A DNA stretch of 7,035 bases from Candidatus Nanohalarchaeota archaeon (GTDB lineage Archaea > EX4484-52 > B79-G9), in the NCBI GenBank assembly GCA_003660865.1, contig QMVA01000072.1, positions 1 through 7,035 of the forward strand, given 5' to 3'. Positions 1-6,038 of the stretch are shown piece by piece. A program made the translations under genes and the position numbers. The notes beneath the pieces were generated by a model. The model ran no database searches and was not told where the DNA came from. It saw nothing but the letters and a program-made list of their open reading frames with translations. Every line of letters begins with the position of its first letter. Position 1 is the first letter of the stretch.

Positions 1-2
1 AC

Positions 3-422
3 CTGTTTACAAGGAAATTTGACATCAATGTAGATACTACGCCAACATTGTCTCTTTATGTCAGTGCTACAAACTATGACGGAAGTCCTGTGACAGGAAC
101 AATAAATCTGACAGAGATTATGGAAATGGACTTTTCTGATTCTGAGGACGGAGAAAAACCATTTGGACCACCACCTATGGTAAATATGCTTGGAAACCTG
201 TCAGGTACAAAATATGTCAATTTGACACGTGGAAAAGCATATATTGATATGAATATATCCACCCTGACTGCAGGACCATACGACCTGAAAGCAGTCATCA
301 ACAATACAGTATCCCTATTAACAGAAATACTGAGCGGAGATAATATGTTCTTCTTTGTTATGGGTAATATATCTTGTGGTGGTACTTCTGGAGCAGGAGC
401 ATCTGCAGGTTCAGGAGATTAA
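3..422 (+). CDS. C-terminal part of a secreted, sequon-rich surface protein (5' end outside the window)
   Basis: The frame is open from the left edge to a TAA stop, giving 139 visible residues. The gene therefore starts outside the window, and the in-frame TTG at 48 is unlikely to be the true start. The visible part reads as a beta-sandwich domain of the kind repeated in archaeal surface proteins. It has alternating hydrophobic strands, a 'DGSPVTGT' turn and an 'AGPYDLKAVI' strand near the end, resembling macroglobulin or carboxypeptidase-regulatory-like folds. Six N-X-S/T sequons lie in this short stretch (three NLS/NLT, two NIS, one NNT), which fits a glycosylated extracellular protein. The tail is Gly/Ser/Ala-rich with a single Cys and no membrane anchor. 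The gene lies 12 bases ahead of the next gene, whose ribosome site abuts this stop codon, so the two are probably co-transcribed. The surface location is inferred and no specific family is recognised. Confidence 0.7.
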   Translation: MFTRKFDINVDTTPTLSLYVSATNYDGSPVTGTINLTEIMEMDFSDSEDGEKPFGPPPMVNMLGNLSGTKYVNLTRGKAYIDMNISTLTAGPYDLKAVINNTVSLLTEILSGDNMFFFVMGNISCGGTSGAGASAGSGD

Positions 423-429
423 GGAGGAG
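423..429 (+). promoter_or_regulatory. Strong Shine-Dalgarno site of the second surface-protein gene
   Basis: GGAGGAG begins on the base after the upstream TAA stop and ends 5 bases before the ATG at 435. It is a near-perfect match to the 16S rRNA tail. It fixes the start of the downstream gene and suggests translational coupling with the gene upstream. Confidence 0.8.
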
Positions 430-434
430 ATATT

Positions 435-2018
435 ATGAAAACAATAACTATATTGACAACACTAATGACAATGTTGCTAATGGCATCGTACGCATCTGCA
501 GCAGCAACAATCAGCGCAACAATCGGAACCTATGATACAGAAATAACAAAAGGGTCCACATTTACCGTTCCTGTAAGTGTGCAGATGAGCTCAAGCAACT
601 CTACAAGCTATACTGTAACAGTAACACTGGCTCCTTCAGGCGGACTTACCTGTGAATCAGCTGTCAAAACAATCTCTTTTACAGCAGATGGAATGCAGTC
701 AACAAGCTTTTCAGTTACTGCTGTAAATGACGGGACATATACAAATCCATTCAGTGCAACTGCATCTGCAACAGGACTTACGTCATCAACAGATTCAACC
801 TGTGACACACTAGAAGTAATTGAACCGCCGGTATGGGATGTAACGCTATCAGGTGATGATACAGTCATGTGTAACAGTGACTCCGTTGCAGTCTCAATGT
901 CATTTGATGTAACAAATGCAGGAACAATACAAGCATCTCTGGATATTCCAAGTGGACTGACATTAACATCCGGCTCTTCATTAATAGATTACGGAACAGT
1001 TACAACCGGCTCATCATCATGGACACTTCAGGCAAATAGCAATCTTGCATCCAGTAACGCAGTAACACTAACAATGACATCAAATGACCCAATCAGTTCA
1101 ACTTCTAATACCCTTACAATTACAAAAGACAACTGTGGAGGAGATGGCACATCAGACGGCATCAACCCCACAAGTAGCGGTCCCGGAGGTATAGCATTAC
1201 CCCCCACCACAGCGGACGAAGAAAACGACACATCCACCACCCAAAAACAAAATAAAGAGAAACCAGAACAGGAAAAAGTGACAGCATCAAACAGACCAAA
1301 ACTCGTACCGGGAGTAGGACTACGCAACAACGGAAAATTGCAGGCTGCTCTTGAAAAAGTACTCGGCAGGGGAAATATGAACAAGAATGCAGTCCGGAAC
1401 ATGCTAAGATTATCAGCATCTATTACAGCTAACATTGAAATACAGAGAAACCTTGAAGCAACAGACACATCATCCAAAGTCACGACAAGAATGAAATACA
1501 ATGGCAAAAGCAAAGCAAAAAATTTCGTCGTATACGAAAAAATACCCAAATCATTCGCAGAATCCACAGATGATATTACAGTAGACACAAATGGACAAGT
1601 TGAAATTGTAGAAAAAGATCCGGAATATGCAATAATATTCTCCGAACTCAACCCGGACCAGACCATCGAAATATCATACACCGTAAACCAAAAAGTAGAT
1701 GCCTCTGTAATCGACGCCATGACAAGCGAAGTATATGCTGAAAGTATAGAAGAACCACCAGTAGATGCAAAACTCGCAACAATAGCAACAGAACAGCCAA
1801 AAGACAAAAAGACATCACCAATAGTGATTCTAGCGATAGTATTTATACTAATTGTAGCAGCAGTATATCTTTACATCACAAAAAGACAAAAACAGAACAC
1901 CTCTAAAAAATTTGTACCTGCACCTATAAGACAACCAGAGAATCCAAACAGTTCTGGTAGCGAGATTCCCGGCAACGAAACAGACACTGAAAAAGAAAAA
2001 GAGAATTCGTCATCTTAG
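435..2018 (+). CDS. Secreted, membrane-anchored two-domain surface protein
   Basis: This is a 527-residue protein with a clear plan. Residues 1-22 are a signal peptide (Lys at 2, hydrophobic core, ASA cleavage site). Residues 24-129 and 131-234 are two Ser/Thr-rich beta domains, each holding exactly two cysteines (C73/C123 and C146/C234), so one disulfide per domain is likely. Residues 235-288 are a low-complexity Gly/Pro/Thr then Lys/Glu linker. Residues about 289-436 form a mixed domain containing 'YEKIPKSFAES' and 'ISYTV', a pattern typical of the membrane-proximal domain of many archaeal surface proteins (related to PGF-pre-PGF-type domains; recognised from memory). Residues about 462-481 are a transmembrane helix, followed by KRQK and a charged cytoplasmic tail of some 45 residues. 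Ectodomain sequons are few (N55, N264), unlike the upstream protein. The start is set by a strong ribosome site. Role unknown; an envelope or S-layer-associated protein is most likely. Confidence 0.85.
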   Translation: MKTITILTTLMTMLLMASYASAAATISATIGTYDTEITKGSTFTVPVSVQMSSSNSTSYTVTVTLAPSGGLTCESAVKTISFTADGMQSTSFSVTAVNDGTYTNPFSATASATGLTSSTDSTCDTLEVIEPPVWDVTLSGDDTVMCNSDSVAVSMSFDVTNAGTIQASLDIPSGLTLTSGSSLIDYGTVTTGSSSWTLQANSNLASSNAVTLTMTSNDPISSTSNTLTITKDNCGGDGTSDGINPTSSGPGGIALPPTTADEENDTSTTQKQNKEKPEQEKVTASNRPKLVPGVGLRNNGKLQAALEKVLGRGNMNKNAVRNMLRLSASITANIEIQRNLEATDTSSKVTTRMKYNGKSKAKNFVVYEKIPKSFAESTDDITVDTNGQVEIVEKDPEYAIIFSELNPDQTIEISYTVNQKVDASVIDAMTSEVYAESIEEPPVDAKLATIATEQPKDKKTSPIVILAIVFILIVAAVYLYITKRQKQNTSKKFVPAPIRQPENPNSSGSEIPGNETDTEKEKENSSS

Positions 2019-2091
2019 AACCATAATAAAAAAAATCGCCTGAAATTCGCTATACTCACCGCAAATACTGTACTAATAGTGATGTATATGA

Positions 2092-2119
2092 CAAAGCCAT
2101 ACGATAATATCTGGCTTTG
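2092..2119. repeat. Perfect 8-bp hairpin inside the inverted-repeat element
   Basis: CAAAGCCA (2092-2099) pairs perfectly with TGGCTTTG (2112-2119). The 12-base loop contains its own small palindrome, GATAATATC. No T-tract follows, so an intrinsic terminator is not indicated. Structural role unknown. Confidence 0.6.
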
Positions 2120-2132
2120 ACTGTATCCTAAT

Positions 2133-2153
2133 CGGAGCAAGCTCCGGAGTATT
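2133..2153. repeat. Hairpin motif, copy 1
   Basis: CGGAGC-AA-GCTCCG is a perfect palindrome with a two-base centre, followed by GAGTATT. From 2136 to 2153 it matches copy 2 (2349-2366) at 16 of 18 positions, in the same orientation and 213 bases apart. Such tight hairpins followed by a fixed tail resemble insertion-sequence ends, but I cannot name a family. Confidence 0.5.
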
Positions 2154-2177
2154 ATGTGAATTTCTAAGCCGGCGATT

Positions 2178-2212
2178 TTTAATTGTCCATAAATTATGAC
2201 CTGACAATTAAA
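2178..2212. repeat. Perfect 10-bp inverted repeat
   Basis: TTTAATTGTC (2178-2187) is the exact reverse complement of GACAATTAAA (2203-2212). The 15-base loop holds a further palindrome, CATAAATTATG (2188-2198). It overlaps the last bases of the 2031-2180 element, so the two structures would compete. It could be an operator-like site, an element end or chance in AT-rich DNA; the 10-bp perfect arms make chance less likely. Confidence 0.5.
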
Positions 2213-2344
2213 TCTGCGGAAATTTAATGTATTTGGCGTATTTCCTATACCTTTCCTATATGCTATTGTTGCGAAAGGAAGCTTGAAAATACACCCCATC
2301 AACCTAAATTTTCATGATTTTTAATCTTCCCAAGTGATTTATAT

Positions 2345-2378
2345 CCACAGCAAGCTGCGGGGTATTTACCCACATGGG
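2345..2378. repeat. Hairpin motif, copy 2, with two further small palindromes
   Basis: CAGC-AA-GCTG (2348-2357), flanked by CC and GG, is followed by GGGGTATT and is similar to the copy at 2133. Two more palindromes follow at once: GGTA-TT-TACC (2361-2370) and CCCA-CA-TGGG (2369-2378). All three have a two-base centre. Serial mini-hairpins of this kind are seen at ends of some single-strand-transposing insertion sequences, but no transposase is present here. Confidence 0.45.
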
Positions 2379-2415
2379 AATAAAGGTACAAGACAACATT
2401 CGGTCACTTTCGAGA

Positions 2416-2650
2416 GAACGCATATACGAACAAAACAGACAAGTAACCTAATATTGTTAAACAACCTTTATTTAGCGTACGCCAGAACAACTCGCAGACT
2501 AAGAAGAAACTCATGTATGCACTCAAACAAAGCGCCCGTATCCGAAACAATTAGTCAGACAACACATGTGTACGCTCGAACAAAACGAACCAGCAACCCA
2601 AATCGAATTACAGAACAACACAGATGTGCGCTCGAACAAAGCGAAACGCA
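2416..2650. repeat. Degenerate direct-repeat array around a CGAACAAA core
   Basis: The clearest units start at 2512, 2565 and about 2621 (pattern catgtrtrcrctcraacaaarcg), spaced 53 and 56 bases. Units 1 and 2 differ at five of 23 positions, and all five are A/G exchanges. Weaker relatives lie at about 2421, 2476 and 2537. The last unit can fold as CGCT-cgaacaa-AGCG (2629-2643), with TGCG/CGCA (2627-2630 and 2647-2650) as an alternative stem. Repeats are too diverged for an active CRISPR array. No function recognised. Confidence 0.45.
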
Positions 2651-2680
2651 CTTAACAATCAACCTTTTATAAAATTGTGT

Positions 2681-3928
2681 CTACGATGTTATAATACCAT
2701 AACCAATCAAACGCCACCGGCCATTAATCTGCTTTGACAGCGCAACTTTATCGCCCTCATCAGCACAGATCGGAAGTTTCAGCTTAAAAGACGCGGTATT
2801 ACCTGCAACAGTACATATCCCAACAGTCTTTGCTGTACCGACATTCATCATCAGTACATCCTTCTCCAGTATCTGCTTAATCTGCTGGTCCTTCTCAAGA
2901 CCAACAATCCTCTCTATCAGATGGACCTCTATCTTCAAATCATTCCTCACAGGAGGAAGCTTACCTACATGGCCTGCAACATTCCCGCAAAGACCGTCAG
3001 ATTTTGAAATATAAGGATCAAACAATGTACCAATAGCAAGAAGCCCGCCGGATGTCCCGGATTTTAATCGCTGTGATCCCTGGCTGATTGACGTCACTGT
3101 CGTCGTAATTGGCATCCATTTTTCATTCACTTTTATGCCAGGGCGAAGTTCTATCTCATCACCCACTTTTAGCTCCCCCTGCACCAGTGTCCCGCCGATC
3201 ACGCCCCCTACGAGATCTTTTATAAGCGAACTTGGCTTATTCACATCAAAAGACCTTGCAACATACATTTTAGGATCGCATTTCCTGTCTTTCTTCGGGA
3301 CAGCCATTATGTCAATAATCGCCTCCAAAAGCAGGTCAATATTTACCCTATGCTGTGCAGATACAGGGATTATTGGCGCATCCTCTGCAATAGATCCCTT
3401 AACAAATTCCTTTATCTGTTTGTAATTTTCAAGCGCCTGCTTTTCATCCACAAGATCGATTTTGTTCTGCACTATAATGATATTCTTGATTTTAGCTATA
3501 TTCAGTACCGACAAATGCTCAGTGGTCTGCGGCTGCGGGCACTTTTCATTGGCAGCAATCACAAGTATCGCTCCATCCATAAGAGACGCACCACTAAGAA
3601 CTGTCGCCATAAGAGTCTCATGTCCTGGAAGATCCACAATCGAGTACATCCTCTCATGCACGGTGTCACTTCCATCATTAATACACTTCTTAAGCGTCGT
3701 ATAGCAAAGAGGCGCCTTGCATTTCGGGCACTTTCTGATATCCATATCAGCATACCCCAAACGTATAGAAATGCCCCTTTTGAGCTCTTCTGAATGCTCG
3801 TCTGTAAACTTGCCTGTAAGCATCTGTGTAAGCGTCGTCTTGCCATGATCTACATGGCCCACTATGCCAATATTCATTTCAGGAACAATCTGCTCACTTT
3901 TAGCCTTCTCTTGTTTTATCTTGTCCAT
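2681..3928 (-). CDS. eif2g: Translation initiation factor aIF2, gamma subunit
   Basis: The GTPase subunit of the aIF2 heterotrimer binds GTP and initiator Met-tRNA and delivers it to the small ribosomal subunit. All GTPase motifs are present: G1 GHVDHGKT (24-31), switch 1 region RGISIRLGYA (51-60), G3 DLPGHE (99-104), G4 NKID (155-158) and G5 SA (190-191). Two beta-barrel domains follow (about 211-415), ending in the family signature NGRWRLIGYG (402-411). Length (415) is normal for the family. The zinc knuckle is atypical: C67-x2-C70 is kept, but the usual second CxxC reads C82-I-N-D85, and an extra C75 is present. The ATG at 3928 has AAGGA upstream (7-base spacing), but the frame remains open back to a TAA at 4028-4030, so a longer N-terminus starting at a non-AUG codon near 4018 is possible. 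The gene lies alone on the minus strand after the permease, with its own TATA boxes. Confidence 0.97.
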   Translation of the reverse strand: MDKIKQEKAKSEQIVPEMNIGIVGHVDHGKTTLTQMLTGKFTDEHSEELKRGISIRLGYADMDIRKCPKCKAPLCYTTLKKCINDGSDTVHERMYSIVDLPGHETLMATVLSGASLMDGAILVIAANEKCPQPQTTEHLSVLNIAKIKNIIIVQNKIDLVDEKQALENYKQIKEFVKGSIAEDAPIIPVSAQHRVNIDLLLEAIIDIMAVPKKDRKCDPKMYVARSFDVNKPSSLIKDLVGGVIGGTLVQGELKVGDEIELRPGIKVNEKWMPITTTVTSISQGSQRLKSGTSGGLLAIGTLFDPYISKSDGLCGNVAGHVGKLPPVRNDLKIEVHLIERIVGLEKDQQIKQILEKDVLMMNVGTAKTVGICTVAGNTASFKLKLPICADEGDKVALSKQINGRWRLIGYGIITS

Positions 3929-3980
3929 GGCTTCATCCTTGTTTTTACCCTTGTCCTCGTTTTTGCCTTTGTCTGTTTTC

Positions 3981-3988
3981 TTTATAAT
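3981..3988 (-). promoter_or_regulatory. Possible second (internal) TATA box for aIF2-gamma
   Basis: On the minus strand this reads ATTATAAA. Its centre is some 57 bases before the ATG at 3928, predicting a transcript start near 3960 and a leader of about 30 bases containing AAGGA. It would support the ATG start. It lies inside the upstream open frame, so only one of the two start models needs it. Confidence 0.35.
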
Positions 3989-4056
3989 ATCACCATCTAC
4001 AGAAGTTTCTATAATAATAAATGCACCTTAAGTATAGCTTAATTAAGAATAGAAAG

Positions 4057-4064
4057 TTTTATAA
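4057..4064 (-). promoter_or_regulatory. TATA box of the aIF2-gamma gene
   Basis: The minus strand reads TTATAAAA, a good archaeal TATA box. A transcript start about 25 bases on falls near 4035. From there the leader would be either about 105 bases to the ATG at 3928, or about 17 bases to an ATT codon at 4018 preceded by AAGGTG with a 5-base gap. Confidence 0.55.
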
Positions 4065-4084
4065 GTTATGCTGACACCCAAACC

Positions 4085-5343
4085 CTATCCGTTTTTCCGG
4101 ACTTTGTTTCCATCTTCTATTTGACGTGCACTAATGATGGTCTGGTAATCCTGATGAATCAAAACCTTTCCAAAATACTTCCTGTATACTGTTCTGACAT
4201 TGAAATCTATAAGAAACGCATAAGTCATCGCAGCAATAATACCGGAAAAGAGCAGATTTATGCCCGGCTCATTTGAAATCAGGCCGACGAAGCATCCCGT
4301 AGTCCATGAAATGATACCATCTATATTCCATTTGCTGACTCTGGGTCTCTTTGCAAGAGAATAATGCACCAGCCCAATAGCGATTATTGGCGCGTAAAGC
4401 GCTCCCAGGACAGTAATCCATACCGGGAAGTGCTGAGTGATCCCAAAGAGAATCAGAATAATACCGATAATACCCGTCACAAGTGTCCATCTCCTGCGGT
4501 TGTGCTCTGTCTTTTTGCCAATAACTGTTGACATAATAACGCCAGGAGCAAAAATGGATGTTGCAGCAGAAGCGGATGCCAGAATAAGAAACCAATTCGC
4601 TATTACTGGAGATGCAAATGTTGACACTATCAGGTAAGATTCCATGTGCGTATGGTTATAGTAAACATTATCTCCAGAAACCCCGCAAAGAGCGCCGGGA
4701 TGAAGAACCCAAAAAACGACGATAAGAAGACATGTTTCCGGCTCCCGAGATACCTCATATAATCAGGAGTAACTGTACAAAATGATATCACAGATGCTAT
4801 GACAATACCGACCCCTGAAAAAAACAGGGACTCCTCTTCAGGATATATCACAGGAGCACGTAACGCATTGTTCAGCCCCATCAGCGCCAGACCCATTGTC
4901 GCAACAGTCAGGAATCCTTTAACATAACTCATTACCCGTATCCCTGCAATTGCAATAAAGATAGTGATTATAGCATACACGACAACACCCATATTTGAAG
5001 ATAGAAAAGATACATTGCTTAATGCTCTCCCCCCTATATCTGCAATAATCGCAAACCACCCAATCTGACCTATAGACAATAAAACAGAAAAAAAGTACTT
5101 TGAGCCATGGGTGCCAAACAGGCTTGATGCGATTTGCGACGATGATGCATTCAGTTTCTGTCCCAAGCCGCCGTATTTGTAGAATATTCCAAGCAATATG
5201 ATATTTCCAAGAATCAGTGCCATTACAGCATTTGTAAAATTCAGGCCGGACACCAGAAGCCCGCCAATCATAAAATACCATGCAGAAAACACTAGCCCTG
5301 CAAATATCGGTACAATTGTAATCCACGAATACTTTTCAACCAT
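4085..5343 (-). pseudogene. NCS1-family (CodB-like) nucleobase permease, frameshifted
   Basis: Two adjoining minus-strand frames (5343-4630 and a frame ending at 4085) together give one NCS1 family permease, which moves nucleobases or related compounds with a cation across the cell membrane. The first part (237 codons) has about eight hydrophobic segments, 'GLNFTNAVMALILGN' after helix 1, GQIGWF (92-97) as in cytosine permease GTQVGWF, and TPDYMRY (192-198) matching CodB TADFVRF. The second part has about four more helices, NRRRWT and a basic tail. The frames join cleanly near GCGGGGTTT (G run at 4681-4684): one extra G would restore a protein of about 419 residues, the length of E. coli CodB. 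So a base has been lost, by mutation or sequencing error. The ATG at 5343 is the only sensible start, as a TGA lies four codons upstream. Placement after pyrB-pyrI suggests a pyrimidine substrate (inference). Confidence 0.85.
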
Positions 5344-5386
5344 AGTAACACATCAAATCTACTCAGACGTAATTAATGATTGAAAG

Positions 5387-5394
5387 ATTTAAAC
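5387..5394 (-). promoter_or_regulatory. Probable TATA box of the permease gene
   Basis: The minus strand reads GTTTAAAT, centred about 47 bases before the ATG at 5343. It predicts a transcript start near 5365 and a leader of about 22 bases. No clear ribosome site is seen ahead of the ATG. It also suggests that the permease has its own promoter instead of depending on pyrB-pyrI readthrough. Confidence 0.4.
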
Positions 5395-5453
5395 ATTTAC
5401 CTCACAAGCCAGTATCTCTGAACACCACCCCATCACTCTAAAATAATCCGGAT

Positions 5454-5582
5454 ATGAAAGTTTGATTTTCTTGCCAAAAGATTCTTGTGAACAGTAGAAA
5501 CATAGAGGGACTTAATGACCTAAAGACCATATTGAAAAAGAACGACATCGTCTCAATTTTCCCACCGCTCTGCAGCGGATAA
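5454..5582 (+). pseudogene. Remnant of a MoaD/ThiS-type ubiquitin-like protein
   Basis: The frame starts ATG AAA GTT and hits TGA at once (5463-5465), then runs 38 codons to TAA at 5580-5582. It reads KILVNSRNIEGLND, then LKTILKKNDIVSIFPPLCSG. This is the C-terminal half of the MoaD/ThiS/SAMP sulfur-carrier family, whose usual ending is close to 'LVNGRNIEFL...L..GD.VSIFPPV.GG'. The family needs a terminal Gly-Gly for adenylation and thiocarboxylation or protein conjugation; here the end is Ser-Gly, preceded by Cys. Normal length is about 75-95 residues, so some 35-45 residues between the MKV start and the preserved half are missing. With the early stop this points to a decayed gene with an internal deletion. 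A 31-residue product from GTG at 5487 is conceivable. The frame ends two bases before the convergent pyrI stop, and it diverges from the permease. No molybdopterin or thiamine gene lies nearby. Confidence 0.7.
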
Positions 5583-5584
5583 CT

Positions 5585-6022
5585 CTACATCTTAAACTCA
5601 TGCTCGCAATACGCGCATTTCAGAACTATCGGGTCCTTTGAGATCACACTGAATTCAGGGACAATGTATGTTTCATAGTTTGAAATACACACAGGATTTT
5701 TACACTTTAATATCCCTTTTATTTTGTCCGGGAGATCTATCTTATGCTTCCTGATAACTTTATAGTTTTTTATGGAAACTACAGTTGCACTCGGGCTTAT
5801 AAGAGCCACGTGATTGAATTCATCTGTTCCAAGCTGCTTGTTCTCTATTTTTAGTATGTCTTTTCTCTTCATCCTGGTGCTTGGAACATTAATAGCTATA
5901 ATTATGCTTTGCTTTTCTATCCCTTTCAGGATTTTGTAGACATCAAGACCCTTACCTGCAGAGATGTGATCTATCACCGTACCGTTTTTGATTTTTTCTA
6001 CTTTTAATTTATCTTCCTTCAT
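5585..6022 (-). CDS. pyrI: Aspartate carbamoyltransferase regulatory chain
   Basis: This is the regulatory subunit that binds nucleotides and holds PyrB trimers in the allosteric holoenzyme, giving feedback control of pyrimidine synthesis. The 145-residue length is close to the family norm (about 150). The N-terminal nucleotide-binding domain shows the hallmark NGTVIDHI (13-20) followed by GKGLDVYKIL. The C-terminal zinc domain has all four ligands in the family spacing: C107-x4-C112 and C136-x2-C139, matching C109, C114, C138 and C141 of the E. coli chain. The start ATG lies 16 bases after the pyrB stop and is preceded by GGTG, so the two are one operon and made in step. A run of five T on the minus strand (5536-5540) about 45 bases after the stop may help termination. 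Confidence 0.96.
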   Translation of the reverse strand: MKEDKLKVEKIKNGTVIDHISAGKGLDVYKILKGIEKQSIIIAINVPSTRMKRKDILKIENKQLGTDEFNHVALISPSATVVSIKNYKVIRKHKIDLPDKIKGILKCKNPVCISNYETYIVPEFSVISKDPIVLKCAYCEHEFKM

Positions 6023-6038
6023 GCTTCACACCACGGGA

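Larger units (their letters stand above)
2031..2180. repeat. 150-bp element bounded by perfect 10-bp inverted repeats
   Basis: AAAAATCGCC (2031-2040) is the exact reverse complement of GGCGATTTTT (2171-2180). Just inside, GAAATTC (2042-2048) pairs with GAATTTC (2158-2164), offset by six bases on the right. Between the arms sit a second perfect hairpin (2092-2119) and a third (2133-2146). The nested design resembles a MITE or a solo end of an insertion sequence. The right arm ends in five T, so on the + strand it could also act as the terminator of the surface-protein operon, which ends 13 bases before the left arm. Confidence 0.55.
2019..2680. other. Gene-free convergent gap rich in inverted repeats
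   Basis: This stretch lies between the 3' ends of the surface-protein operon (+) and aIF2-gamma (-). I see no credible gene. An open frame at 2334-2672 lacks a ribosome site and any family signature, and is made of degenerate repeats. The left half is packed with perfect inverted repeats (listed separately), plus a weaker 7-base pair, TGAAAAT at 2284-2290 with ATTTTCA at 2308-2314. The right half holds a degenerate direct-repeat array. The whole looks like decayed mobile-element or MITE material. That origin is inferred. Confidence 0.6.

Noticed and set aside
48..422. Complete 124-codon gene starting at TTG 48
   Set aside because: The frame is open to the window edge with a similar beta-strand sequence, and no ribosome site or signal peptide precedes the TTG; it is a partial gene.
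1028..1807. 259-codon open frame antisense to the surface protein
   Set aside because: The + strand frame has a signal peptide, anchor and ribosome site. The antisense frame is a by-product of its Ser/Thr/Ala-rich codons.
2512..2643. CRISPR array
   Set aside because: Spacing of 53-56 bases is about right, but the repeat copies differ at several positions, number only three clear units, and no cas genes are in the window.
2560..2643. tRNA gene suggested by GTTCGAGC on the minus strand
   Set aside because: It resembles a T-loop, but no acceptor, D or anticodon stems can be paired around it.
2334..2672. 112-codon open frame on the + strand
   Set aside because: No ribosome site, no recognisable domain, Arg/Thr/Asn/His-rich composition that follows from the underlying DNA repeats, and it runs tail to tail into aIF2-gamma. 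Treated as non-coding repeat.
4630..4700. Programmed -1 frameshift in the permease
   Set aside because: The in-frame GGG TTT is not a proper slippery heptamer (the A-site would mispair), no clear downstream pseudoknot is seen, and full-length NCS1 carriers are not known to need one. Simple base loss is more likely.
5463..5465. Selenocysteine at the TGA in the MoaD-like remnant
   Set aside because: No SECIS-like structure was seen, MoaD-family proteins are not known selenoproteins, and the middle of the protein is missing as well.
5565..5578. CCGCT-CTGC-AGCGG hairpin as terminator of pyrI
   Set aside because: It lies after the pyrI stop but no T-run follows on the minus strand, and its bases are the codons of the MoaD-like tail.
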